64,000 nucleotides of DNA from JARRON01 sp037383845 (GTDB taxonomy: Bacteria > Pseudomonadota > Gammaproteobacteria > Steroidobacterales > XN24): assembly GCA_037383845.1 (NCBI GenBank), contig JARRON010000007.1:21096-85095 (forward strand). Direction: 5' to 3'. Position 1 is the first letter of the stretch; each line of letters opens with the position of its first letter. The position numbers and the translations under genes were made by a program. This document shows, one piece after another, positions 34,006 through 42,279 of this stretch. Under the pieces are notes generated by a model. The model did no database searches, was not told the DNA's origin, and saw nothing but the letters and a program-made list of their open reading frames with translations.

Positions 34006-35844
34006 ATGCGCCGTGTTCTGCAGCCGGCCCTGCTCGTGGCGGTTCTCTGGACGACCGGGGCGGCTGCCATTCCCCTCGGTCCTGCGGGCGAGGATCCGAC
34101 ATTGCTGGATCCGTTCGTGGAGTCCGGGGGTCCCCGTGACCGTGTCGAGGACGTCGTCGATCCTGCGGGGCGTGAAGGCGCCGAGTATTTCCCCGACGTT
34201 GCGGTGCTTATCGATGTCGGTAACACGCAGGAGGCTATCCGGCGCATCGACGACATGCTCGATGAGTACCCGCAGTCAGGGCTGGCCTACGAGCTGCTGG
34301 GCACGGCGCACTTCAGTGCGGGGCGCTACGACGAGGCCCGCAAGGCTTTTCGCCGCGCGACGGAACTCGAGCCCGGCCAGACGGGCCCGTGGACGAAGCT
34401 GGGAATCCTCCAGATGGAGGCCGACGATCTCCTGGAGGCTGAGGCCTCCCTGCTGCGCGCGATCAGGATCGACATGGACAACCGTGTCGCCCACCAGCGA
34501 CTCGGGATGCTTTACGAGTACCAGGGCCGGTTCGCCGAGGCCGTCAGGGAGTACCGACTCGGGCTCGAGGGAACCGACAACAGCTATGTCGGTGTTGCGG
34601 TGCCGCTGGCGCGTCTTCTGAACCGGGCCGGCGCCTACGAGGCGACCCTGGAAACCCTGGGGCCGAGAATTCCGCCCGGCAGCAGCAACGCCACGGCCCA
34701 GCGTCTCCTCGCCACCGCCTATCTGCAGACGAGGCAGCCCGGCAAAGCGGAGGAGAGATTCAGCGCGGCGCTGAAGGCCGATCCCGACTCCTGGGAGGCG
34801 CTCCTCGGCGTGGCCGCCAGCCGCCGCGCGCTGGGCGAGCCTGAGCGGGCCGTTCCCCTGCTGGAGGAAATCAACACCAAGCGTCCGGACTGGGCGGCCG
34901 GGTTCGTGGAGATGGGAGAGACCCAGCTCGCCCTGGGCAACGAGGCGGCTGCCGCCGAAGCCTTCGACAGGGCTGGCGCGCTGGCCGGCAACGGCGCCTA
35001 CACGGCCAACCGGATGGCGCAGTACTACATCGACACGGATCGCCGCGAGCTGGCGGAGAAGCAGTTCGCCAAAGCCATCGAATCCGGTGTGGCCGACGCG
35101 AACACTTACAGCCGGTATTCGGAACTCCTGCTTGCCGTAGGGAAGACCTCCGAAGGCGAGAGGGTTCTCCGGGAGGGCGTTGAAGCGTTCCCCGACAGTC
35201 CCTTCCTGCGTGCCCGGCTGGGCGCATACCTGGCCGCGCTGACCCGGTACGACGAGGCAGTGACGGAGCTGGAAGCAGCATTTGAGATGGCGCCCGACAG
35301 TCCGGACATTGTCCGACTGCTGACCCTGGCCCAGGAGCGGGCCGGGGATGCCGAAGCGGCGGCGGTGACGGCAGCCAGACTTTATGAGCTCCAGCCCCGG
35401 GCTGACGTCGCGGCATTCTACGCGGCGCGTCTCACGGCGGCAGGACAGGACGAAGCGGCGGCCCGCGTCTATCGTGACGTGCTTGCCGCTGATCCCGACA
35501 ATCCCCTGGCCCTGAATAACCTGGCCATCATCCTTGCCGGCGAAGGCGAGTTCGAAGAGGCGGAGGCCCTTGCCCGGAAAGCCAACGCCCAGGTGGCAGA
35601 CAATCCCCAGATCATGGACACGCTGGGATCCATCCTGCAGCGTCGGGGGGAGAACGCCGCGGCGCTTTCCCTGCTCGATGATGCAGTTGCACTGCAGCCC
35701 GGGCTGGCCGTGGCTCACTACCACCGGGGGCTCGCACTGTCGGGGCTTGGTCGGGGTGACGAAGCCGCAGCCGCGTTCCGGGAAGCGCTGCGGCTTGCCC
35801 CGGAATCGGAGTGGGCGGTGGATGCCCGGAGGCGCCTGAACTAA
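34006..35844 (+). CDS. Exported tetratricopeptide-repeat protein
   Basis: 612 residues from the ATG at 34006 with GGGAG upstream. A signal peptide (VLQPALLVAVLWTTGAAA) has no lipobox Cys, so a soluble periplasmic or secreted product is likely. The rest is nearly continuous TPR: for example GRYDEARKAFRRATELEPGQ, GRFAEAVREYRLGLEG, TRYDEAVTELEAAFEMAPDS, GEFEEAEALARKANAQV and GRGDEAAAAFREALRLAPES, about 15 repeats. TPR proteins scaffold other proteins. The position next to a PEP-CTERM protein recalls the TPR proteins of exosortase systems, but it is not the larger lipoprotein PrsT. Confidence 0.9.
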   Translation: MRRVLQPALLVAVLWTTGAAAIPLGPAGEDPTLLDPFVESGGPRDRVEDVVDPAGREGAEYFPDVAVLIDVGNTQEAIRRIDDMLDEYPQSGLAYELLGTAHFSAGRYDEARKAFRRATELEPGQTGPWTKLGILQMEADDLLEAEASLLRAIRIDMDNRVAHQRLGMLYEYQGRFAEAVREYRLGLEGTDNSYVGVAVPLARLLNRAGAYEATLETLGPRIPPGSSNATAQRLLATAYLQTRQPGKAEERFSAALKADPDSWEALLGVAASRRALGEPERAVPLLEEINTKRPDWAAGFVEMGETQLALGNEAAAAEAFDRAGALAGNGAYTANRMAQYYIDTDRRELAEKQFAKAIESGVADANTYSRYSELLLAVGKTSEGERVLREGVEAFPDSPFLRARLGAYLAALTRYDEAVTELEAAFEMAPDSPDIVRLLTLAQERAGDAEAAAVTAARLYELQPRADVAAFYAARLTAAGQDEAAARVYRDVLAADPDNPLALNNLAIILAGEGEFEEAEALARKANAQVADNPQIMDTLGSILQRRGENAAALSLLDDAVALQPGLAVAHYHRGLALSGLGRGDEAAAAFREALRLAPESEWAVDARRRLN

Positions 35845-35906
35845 CACGCAAAGGGACTCCGGCCCTCCGGCGGCCGGATTTCAGGCGGTCGCGGGTCGCG
35901 CGGGGA

Positions 35907-35938
35907 AATGCAAAGGGGCCGGCGAGCCGGCCCCTTCA
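35907..35938. repeat. 32-nt hairpin repeat, copy 1 (likely terminator)
   Basis: A perfect 11-bp stem AAGGGGCCGGC/GCCGGCCCCTT with a 2-nt GA centre, arms 35913-35923 and 35926-35936. The same 32 nt recur without mismatch at 38439-38470. Each copy lies 30-75 nt after the stop of a TPR-containing gene. There is no long T run, so it is either a terminator with a weak tail or a small mobile/REP-like hairpin. Confidence 0.75.
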
Positions 35939-35953
35939 CACCGGGCGGAACAA

Positions 35954-36016
35954 AAAGGCCATGCCTGTTGGCGGCCCAGAGGCACGGCCCTTTAAGCCCG
36001 AATGAGGCACGGCCCT
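35954..36016. repeat. Second imperfect hairpin and a 13-nt direct repeat
   Basis: Arms AAAGGCCATGCCT (35954-35966) and AGGCACGGCCCTTT (35980-35993) pair with one bulge and one mismatch and end in TTT. The motif GAGGCACGGCCCT occurs at 35979-35991 and again at 36004-36016. It occupies the otherwise gene-free 426-nt gap before the next gene and may be a second terminator. Confidence 0.45.
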
Positions 36017-36270
36017 GTTTCCCCATGGAATCTTCCTGCGGGCATAGCACCTCCCCGGTCTTGCCGGTCCCCGGTGGCGTCCGGCAGCCGGCATGTCCGC
36101 GCCGCAACGAGCGACGTGGTGACACTCCGTCGTGGCCCACCGCCGTGCGTGGTTTTTTCCGGAAAACGGACGGCTGGGTCCGCCCTGGCTTGACGGCGAC
36201 TGCCGCAGAGCTAGGCTCCTGAGAGGGCACTGGCAAATCCGAATTGCCTGCGCGGTCGCGAGGGAGATGG

Positions 36271-38409
36271 ATGCGGGGGCTTATCGCCGAGCTCAGGCGC
36301 CGTCGGGTGTTCAGGACGCTGGCACTTTACGCGGTCGCCGGTTGGGTCGTGATACAGGTGGCCCAGGCTGCCTTCGAGGCCTGGGACGTCCCGATGCCGC
36401 TGCTGCGCTGGGTGTGGATCGGACTCGTCCTGGCTTCCCCCGCGGTCCTGGTCTTCGCCTGGTCGTACGACATCGTCGGGGGTCGTGTCGTCCGGACGCC
36501 GCCGAAGGGAGCGGACGAGTCCGCGGACCTGTCCCTGCGGCCGGTCGATTTCGGGCTGCTCGCCGCGCTCGGGCTGGTCGTGGGGGCGGTCGTGTTCGGC
36601 CTCGTGCAGCGGGCGGAGATGGAGCACGCCGAGTGGAAGGTCCCGACGGCGGCCGATGCCCGTCCGGCCATCGCCGTCATGCCGTTCATCGACCTGACCG
36701 CGGACGCCGCGTTCGGCTATTTCGGCGACGGGCTGGCTGCGTCGCTGCTCACCCAGCTGGGACGGATCGTCGACATGGACGTCATCGCCCGGACCTCGTC
36801 GTTTCACTTCCGCGATACGGGCGGAGGCATCTCGGAGATCGCCGAGGCGCTCGACGTCGATTACCTGGTCGAAGGGAGCGTTTCCCGGGAGCGGAGCGAG
36901 GTCCACGCGTCCGCGGCGCTCATCGATGCCCGGACCGGCCGCCAGCTGTGGAGCGGTACCTTCGCGGGATCCGCGGACGAGCCGTTCGAAACGCAGCAGC
37001 GCATCGCGGAGGCGGTCGCCGGTTACCTGGGCGTCTCCCTCGGCGACCCGCGCAGACAGGGCGGGACGACCAGCTTCGAGGCCTATGACGCCTTCCTGAG
37101 ATCCTGGGACGCCGAATCCGAGGAGCTGGAGGTGCTGCTCCTGGACGAGGCCCTGGCCCATGACCCGGACTTCGCCCAGGCGCTCGTCGCGAAGGCGTGG
37201 ATTCCCTATCTCCGGCTCTGGCGGGGGATCGGAAGCCCGGAAGACGCCTGGCGGGAGGCAGAACCGCTCCTGGATCGGGCGCTGGCAGTTACTGATGAAC
37301 TGCCCTGGGCCCACGTGCTGATCGGTGGCTATGCGACATTCCGAGGCGACCTGGAGGCCGCTGAGGCTGCGTTCCTGAGGGCGCTGGAGATCAACCCGAG
37401 CTTCACGCCAGCCTACGAGCATCTGTCGCGCCTCTACATGATGACGGGTCGCCCGCGCGAGTCCGTGGCCATGGCGGAACGCAACGTGCGGCTCGACCCG
37501 ATGGTGGCCATGTACCACGTCCAGCTGGCGAACCGGTATCTGACCCTGGGGGAGGTCGATCGGGCCATCGAAAGTTTCGAACGGGCGATCGAGATCGATC
37601 CGCGCAACGCGGCCGCGTGGACGGATTACGCGGGACGGCTGGGTATGGCTGCGGGCCGTTATGTCGACGCCTTCGCCGTATTCGCGCGCATGCTGCAGGT
37701 TCCGGAAATCACGCTTCCGCCCCGCACTCTGGGGACCATGGGGCTGCTCTTCTCGATGGTAGGGGACGACGATCGGGCGATGCGGCTGGCCGAGTTACAG
37801 AGTAACCACGGTGACAGCTTTCGACTCCACCAGAACCTGGCGGCGCGCAACTACGCTCTGGGCCACCTCGAGGACGCCCGTCGGGAAGCGCGGCTGGCGC
37901 TCGAGGGTCAAAAGCGCAACGCACTGGCGGGCTCTGTCCTGATCTCCACGGCCCTGGAGACGGGCGAGGAACTGGAGGAGACGCTGGCCTGGCTCCGGGC
38001 CACCTGGCCGGGGCTGCTGGCCGATCCACCTGAACTGAAGCAGCACCGGGATGCGTTCGTCGCGTTGCCGGCGGCGCTGCTGCTCCGCCTCACGGGGGAC
38101 GCCCGTCAGGCCTCCAGGCTGCTGGATGCGGTCGCCGCCGACCCGGAGTCCGACCCCGTGCAGGCGGCGCTGGCGTCGGCCCACCAGGGTCGGGTCGACG
38201 AGGCCATCGGCCGCCTGGACCTGTCGGAGCAACCGCGCGGCCTCGAGTCCCTCGCGGCCCACAGCCCGGTGTGGGCGCCACTGGCCGGCGACCCGCGGTT
38301 CCAGTCCATGCTCGAGGCGCGGATGCGGGAGCTCGACGGCGTGCGGGAGGAGATCGACACGATGATCGAGGCGGGCGAGCTGCCACTGCAGGTCATCCCG
38401 GGCTACTGA
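36271..38409 (+). CDS. Membrane TolB/FlgO-like domain and TPR protein (dispersed relative of the 49.5-64 kb array)
   Basis: 712 residues from the ATG at 36271 (AGGGAG upstream). N-terminal helices are FRTLALYAVAGWVVIQVAQA, LRWVWIGLVLASPAVLVFAW and FGLLAALGLVVGAVVFGLV, then a TolB-like domain at residues 125-250 (AIAVMPFIDLTADAAFGYFG, DYLVEGSVSRE, ALIDARTGRQLWSGTF). TPRs follow (GDLEAAEAAFLRALEINPSF, GEVDRAIESFERAIEIDPRN). The LRRRRVFRTLALYAVAGWVV start parallels the ELKRRNVFR start of the array proteins, but the linker after helix 2 is different. Positive residues before helix 1 place the N-terminus inside, so the TolB-like part should be periplasmic. Function unknown. Confidence 0.85.
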   Translation: MRGLIAELRRRRVFRTLALYAVAGWVVIQVAQAAFEAWDVPMPLLRWVWIGLVLASPAVLVFAWSYDIVGGRVVRTPPKGADESADLSLRPVDFGLLAALGLVVGAVVFGLVQRAEMEHAEWKVPTAADARPAIAVMPFIDLTADAAFGYFGDGLAASLLTQLGRIVDMDVIARTSSFHFRDTGGGISEIAEALDVDYLVEGSVSRERSEVHASAALIDARTGRQLWSGTFAGSADEPFETQQRIAEAVAGYLGVSLGDPRRQGGTTSFEAYDAFLRSWDAESEELEVLLLDEALAHDPDFAQALVAKAWIPYLRLWRGIGSPEDAWREAEPLLDRALAVTDELPWAHVLIGGYATFRGDLEAAEAAFLRALEINPSFTPAYEHLSRLYMMTGRPRESVAMAERNVRLDPMVAMYHVQLANRYLTLGEVDRAIESFERAIEIDPRNAAAWTDYAGRLGMAAGRYVDAFAVFARMLQVPEITLPPRTLGTMGLLFSMVGDDDRAMRLAELQSNHGDSFRLHQNLAARNYALGHLEDARREARLALEGQKRNALAGSVLISTALETGEELEETLAWLRATWPGLLADPPELKQHRDAFVALPAALLLRLTGDARQASRLLDAVAADPESDPVQAALASAHQGRVDEAIGRLDLSEQPRGLESLAAHSPVWAPLAGDPRFQSMLEARMRELDGVREEIDTMIEAGELPLQVIPGY

Positions 38410-38438
38410 ACGGGGGCGGGAGTCCCTGGAGGTTTCCC

Positions 38439-38470
38439 AATGCAAAGGGGCCGGCGAGCCGGCCCCTTCA
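38439..38470. repeat. 32-nt hairpin repeat, copy 2 (likely terminator)
   Basis: Identical to 35907-35938, with stem arms at 38445-38455 and 38458-38468. It lies 30 nt after the stop of the dispersed TolB-like/TPR gene. Perfect conservation of both stem and flanks over 32 nt indicates recent duplication or an actively maintained element. Confidence 0.75.
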
Positions 38471-38979
38471 TACGGTGACGTTTGGACTGCCGAACTTCTC
38501 CTGGGCCGTGTCGCGGCGCCGTGCTCGAGGCAACAGAACCGTCGACGTATGCTGGGGCCATCTCCTTGCAGCTTTTCCCAGCAGGCTCCAGGCGCCGCAG
38601 CGCCGCACCGGCCCGCCAGTGAGGCTTTTGAGAGGCCGCCTCTCGCAGGGCTGTTCTTGTGTCGGACGAGAAGCCCGTGGCTTCCCACCCGCGGCTGATG
38701 CGCCGTGCCGTCCTGCGGGCAGTCCCACCTTCACTGGCGGACAGTGAAACCATAGACACTCGCAGCGAAATTTCCACTATCGGATAGTCACTATGGACCT
38801 TGGTCTAGTGCCGCGTGTTTCATAAGCCGTTCGGGCTGCAGCAGGATCAGGCATGCCCGCCCGGTCTCCAGAGCCCCGTCAGCCCTGGTACGCGGACTGG
38901 CGACACGGGACTGACGCGATGTTGCAGCGCGACCCGTGTCGGACTAGGGTCAGGTCAATACCGGGCGGAGGGCGACGGG
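38471..38979. other. Intergenic region with one small palindrome
   Basis: About 510 nt without a credible gene. ACTATC-G-GATAGT at 38776-38788 is a perfect 6+6 inverted repeat in an AT-richer patch about 190 nt before the next start codon. It may be a regulator site, but there is no regulator gene nearby to support that. Confidence 0.4.
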
Positions 38980-39363
38980 ATGAACAGATTAGTCATGGCG
39001 TTTGTGGCCACGGCCTTGGCGGCAACGACGGTGGCGTGCGACCGCGCCGGAAAAGAGGCGGTGAGCTTCCGTAACGACGTGATGCCCATACTCCGGGAGA
39101 ACTGCCTGGACTGCCATGACGCCGTCGGCCAGGGGACGGCCGCCAGCGGTTTCAGCGTTGTCAGTTACAACGGCTTGATGCAGGGCACCCAGTACGGCCC
39201 GGTCGTGGTGCCCGGGGATCCCGATGCCAGCGTCCTGATGCAGCTCGTCGAGGGCCGGGCGGACCCGTCCATCGCCATGCCGCACGGGGACAGCCGGAAG
39301 CTGTACGCCGCCGAGAAAGACGTCCTGCGCGCCTGGATAGCCCAGGGCGCGCCCGACAACTAG
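38980..39363 (+). CDS. Small lipoprotein with one c-type cytochrome haem motif
   Basis: 127 residues. GGAGGG precedes the ATG. The signal ends in a lipobox-like TTVAC (Cys20). The body has one CxxCH in VMPILRENCLDCHDAVGQGT and a C-terminal Met in SIAMPHGDSRKL that could be the second haem ligand. The NDVMPILRENCLDCHD segment resembles the cytochrome c domains attached to planctomycete-type proteins. It would be anchored in the periplasm and carry electrons. No oxidoreductase partner is adjacent. Confidence 0.82.
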   Translation: MNRLVMAFVATALAATTVACDRAGKEAVSFRNDVMPILRENCLDCHDAVGQGTAASGFSVVSYNGLMQGTQYGPVVVPGDPDASVLMQLVEGRADPSIAMPHGDSRKLYAAEKDVLRAWIAQGAPDN

Positions 39364-39366
39364 GCC

Positions 39367-39642
39367 CTAGTTCACGACGCAGTGCTTGGCGTAGTCCGCG
39401 GCCTCGCTGGCCGTCCACTCCCCCTTGGGCTTGTTCTCGAGCTTCTTGCACCAGGCTTCGCTGCCAATGGTGGTGGACTCGACGATGCAGTGCGTTGCGT
39501 AGTCCTTCGCTTCGGAAAGCGACCACTCGCTCTTGGGCTTCTCTGAAAGCTGGTCGCACCACTTCTGGCTTCCCACGTCCGGCTGACAGCCGGCCAGGAC
39601 CAGGACCAGTGGGACGAGCAGGGCGGCACGGGAAGGATGCAT
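39367..39642 (-). CDS. Lipoprotein with two DUF3012 repeats
   Basis: 91 residues with a lipoprotein signal (LLVPLVLVLAGC). The mature part is two copies of a short unit: KWCDQLSEKPKSEWSLSEA with KDYATHCI, and AWCKKLENKPKGEWTASEA with ADYAKHCV. Each has two Cys that could form a disulfide. DUF3012 proteins usually have one such unit. GGAGAAG precedes the ATG. It converges with the cytochrome lipoprotein, 3 nt between stops. Confidence 0.88.
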   Translation of the reverse strand: MHPSRAALLVPLVLVLAGCQPDVGSQKWCDQLSEKPKSEWSLSEAKDYATHCIVESTTIGSEAWCKKLENKPKGEWTASEAADYAKHCVVN

Positions 39643-39730
39643 TGGGTTGCTTCTCCGGTGGGTGAGTCGATCTGCGCCAATCCTAACCCGGTTCGGATGT
39701 TCCCCGGGGGCGCAATCAGTCCCCCACCCT

Positions 39731-40417
39731 TTACCCGCCGCCGGGCAGGTGGGCCTGGAACCAGTCGCGGGCCAGCCCGGCGACAGTCTCCAGCGTGCCC
39801 GGCTCTTCGAAGAGATGGGTTGCACCGGGCACGATCTCCATGGTGCGTTCCGCCGTCATCGCCGCCATGGCCTTGCGGTTGAGCCTGATCACGACGTCGT
39901 CGAGGCCGCCGACGATGAACAGCGTCGGGCAGATCACCTTCGGGAGGAAGTCGCCTGCCATGTCCGGGCGACCGCCCCGGGAAACCACGGCCGAGACAGC
40001 ATGAGGCCGGCGGGCGGCGGCAACCAGGGCCGCGGCCGCCCCCGTGCTGGAGCCGAACAGCCCGACGGGCAGGTCGCGGACGGTCGGCTCCTCGCGCGTC
40101 CAGGCCACCATCGCGGCGACGCGCTCGGCGAGCAGGCCTATGTCGAACCGGTACTCGCCGGAATCCTGGTCGGCTTCTTCTTCGCGAAGCGTGAGCAGGT
40201 CCGCCAGCAGGGTGGCCAGGCGGGCCCGGTTGAGCACGGATGCCACATACCGGTTGCGCGGGCTGTGTCGGCTGCTCCCGCTGCCGTGGGCGAAGACCAC
40301 CAGTCCGGCGGCTTCCCTTGGACGGACCAGGTCGCCGCATACGTGTTCCCGGCCGGCGGGAATGCGCACTTGTTGCGCAGGAAGCTGTTCTTCCAAGGGG
40401 CTGTTTCTCGTGCCCAT
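39731..40417 (-). CDS. Dienelactone hydrolase-like alpha/beta hydrolase
   Basis: 228 residues from the ATG at 40417 with GGGAG upstream. Oxyanion segment VVFAHGSGSSRHSPRNR, nucleophile GLFGSSTGAAAALVAA (GSSTG), Asp in VGGLDDVVIRLN and His in VPGATHLFEEPGTLE give a full triad. The ribosome site lies in the last codons of the phosphoribosyltransferase gene. In many bacteria these two domains are neighbours or fused into one protein, so a shared but unknown role is likely. Confidence 0.88.
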   Translation of the reverse strand: MGTRNSPLEEQLPAQQVRIPAGREHVCGDLVRPREAAGLVVFAHGSGSSRHSPRNRYVASVLNRARLATLLADLLTLREEEADQDSGEYRFDIGLLAERVAAMVAWTREEPTVRDLPVGLFGSSTGAAAALVAAARRPHAVSAVVSRGGRPDMAGDFLPKVICPTLFIVGGLDDVVIRLNRKAMAAMTAERTMEIVPGATHLFEEPGTLETVAGLARDWFQAHLPGGG

Positions 40418-40419
40418 CG

Positions 40420-41076
40420 CTAGCTCTCCCTGTCTGGTGCCGGCGTTCGGGCCAGGAGGTCCGTAACTTCGGCGTCGGAGGTCTGGCCGAAATCCCGATA
40501 CCAGCATCCCACGGCCATGAAAGGTTCCGGCGTGTCGAGGCAGATCACCTCGTCAGCTTCGGCGCGCAGTATCTGGCAGGTGTCCGCGGCAGCCGTGGGC
40601 ACTGCCACGACCACCCGCGCGGGTTCCAGGTGCCGCACGGCCGCCACCGCGGCTCGCATGGTCGAGCCGGTGGCCATGCCGTCGTCCACCAGGATGACCT
40701 GCCTGCCCCGGGCATCGAACGGCGGCCGATCGCCGCGATAGGCGGTCTCGCGGCGCCTGAGCTCTTCCGCTTCCCGCTCGGCGACTTCCTGGATGGCCTC
40801 GTGGTCCACGCCGAGTGCGCGGACGACCCGCTCGTTCAGCAGGCGGATCCCGCCGGAGGCGATGGCTCCCATCGCCAGTTCCGGCTGCCACGGCGCCCCC
40901 AGCTTGCGTACCACCATCACGTCCAAGGGCGCGTGCAGCGCGCGGGCGACTTCCGCGGCAACGGGCACGCCCCCGCGGGGCAGGCCGAGGACCAGGACGT
41001 CCTGGCGTCCGGCGTACCCGGCCAGCGCTTCGGCCAGCCGCCGGCCGGCATCGATCCTGTCCTGGTAGATGGTCAT
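40420..41076 (-). CDS. Phosphoribosyltransferase-family protein
   Basis: 218 residues. The PRPP-binding loop is RQVILVDDGMATGSTMRAAV. The N-terminal part has VLVLGLPRGGVPVAAEVARA and DVMVVRKLGAPWQPELAMGA, as in uncharacterised phosphoribosyltransferase-like proteins paired with dienelactone hydrolases. I choose the ATG at 41076 because GGAGGA lies just in front of it; the in-frame ATG at 41088 has none. Only 2 nt separate the stop from the hydrolase start. The nucleobase or other acceptor is unknown. Confidence 0.88.
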   Translation of the reverse strand: MTIYQDRIDAGRRLAEALAGYAGRQDVLVLGLPRGGVPVAAEVARALHAPLDVMVVRKLGAPWQPELAMGAIASGGIRLLNERVVRALGVDHEAIQEVAEREAEELRRRETAYRGDRPPFDARGRQVILVDDGMATGSTMRAAVAAVRHLEPARVVVAVPTAAADTCQILRAEADEVICLDTPEPFMAVGCWYRDFGQTSDAEVTDLLARTPAPDRES

Positions 41077-41144
41077 GTCTTCCTCCATGGATAGCGCCCG
41101 TGGCCTATCCTTCGTGCAGGTGGTGAATATCGGCGAGGGCAGGG

Positions 41145-42173
41145 ATGTGCAGCCCGGCTGAGGCCGAAAAGCGGGTGGGGCTGGAGGAGAAGGTGTCCTT
41201 CCTCTCCCGGCCCGGGGCTTACGCCCGCATCGAGGGCGGGCATCCCGCCGGTGTGGAGCGGGTGGAAACCCACATGGCGTGGGTATTCCTCACCGACCGG
41301 CACGCCTGGAAGCTCAAGAAACCGGTTCGCTACGAGTTCCTGGACTTCAGTACGCTCGAGGCCCGCCGCCGCGACAGTCTCAAGGAAGTTGCCCTGAACG
41401 CCCGGCTGGCGCCGGGCGTCTATCTCGATGTCGTCCCGCTCTGCCTGCAACCCGGGGGAGGGCTCCGCCTGGGCGCCGACGGGCCGGTCGTCGACTGGCT
41501 GGTCCGGATGCTCCGGCTGCCGGCCGCGGACTTCCTTGACGCCCGGCTCGACGATGCCGGCGTTTCCGGTGCCGAGATCGGCCGGCTGGCTGACGTGCTG
41601 GCCGCTTTCTACGCGGCCGCGGTCCCGGTCGGTCTCTCTGGCGGGACCTACGCCGAACGGCTCGCCGCGAGAATCAGGGACGACGTCGGGGAACTGCTCC
41701 GCCACGATCACCATGCCGAGGGCTGCGAGGCCGTCGGCGCGGCGCTCCTCGGCTACCTCGGGTCCCTTCCCGGCCTCTTCGAGGACCGGGCCTGCCGGGT
41801 GGTGGAGGGCCACGGGGACCTGCGGCCGGAGCATGTTTGCCTGACTCACCCGCCTGTCGTCATCGACTGCCTCGAGTTCAACCGGGACTTCAGGATCGTC
41901 GATCCCCTGGACGAGCTCGCCTTCCTGGCGATGGAGTGCGAGTTTCAGGGCGTCGCGACCCCGGGAAGGACGCTCCTCGAGGCGGTCTGCGGGCGTCTCC
42001 ACGATGAGCCGCCGCCGTCCCTGGTCAGGTTCTATGCGTCCATGCGAGGCCTGCTCAGGGCCAAGCTCGCCCTGTCCCACGTCTGGGACAGGGACCGCCA
42101 CGACCAAGCGCGCTGGCGGGCGAAGGCGCGGGCCTATCTCCGGCTGGCCGGCCTGCACGTCCCCCGGAGCTGA
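41145..42173 (+). CDS. Aminoglycoside phosphotransferase-like kinase-fold protein (COG2187 type)
   Basis: 342 residues. The N-terminal segment VETHMAWVFLTDRHAWKLKK followed by YEFLDFSTLEARRRDSLKEV matches the first domain of proteins described as kinase-like plus P-loop ATPase fusions. Catalytic and metal motifs are readable: VVEGHGDLRPEHVCL and VIDCLEFNRDFRIVDPLDEL. The second, P-loop domain of the usual 500-residue fusion is absent. AGGG precedes the ATG. It diverges from the phosphoribosyltransferase gene across 68 nt. The substrate is unknown, and the name does not imply drug resistance. Confidence 0.82.
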   Translation: MCSPAEAEKRVGLEEKVSFLSRPGAYARIEGGHPAGVERVETHMAWVFLTDRHAWKLKKPVRYEFLDFSTLEARRRDSLKEVALNARLAPGVYLDVVPLCLQPGGGLRLGADGPVVDWLVRMLRLPAADFLDARLDDAGVSGAEIGRLADVLAAFYAAAVPVGLSGGTYAERLAARIRDDVGELLRHDHHAEGCEAVGAALLGYLGSLPGLFEDRACRVVEGHGDLRPEHVCLTHPPVVIDCLEFNRDFRIVDPLDELAFLAMECEFQGVATPGRTLLEAVCGRLHDEPPPSLVRFYASMRGLLRAKLALSHVWDRDRHDQARWRAKARAYLRLAGLHVPRS

Positions 42174-42279
42174 GAACCGGCGCCGCAGGGCGTCCCTTTG
42201 GCCGGCCGAGCGGTGGTCCGGTCCGGGAAGGCGCCTGGCTGTTGCCCGATTCATTGAGTTCTCCGCGAACAATGCTCCT

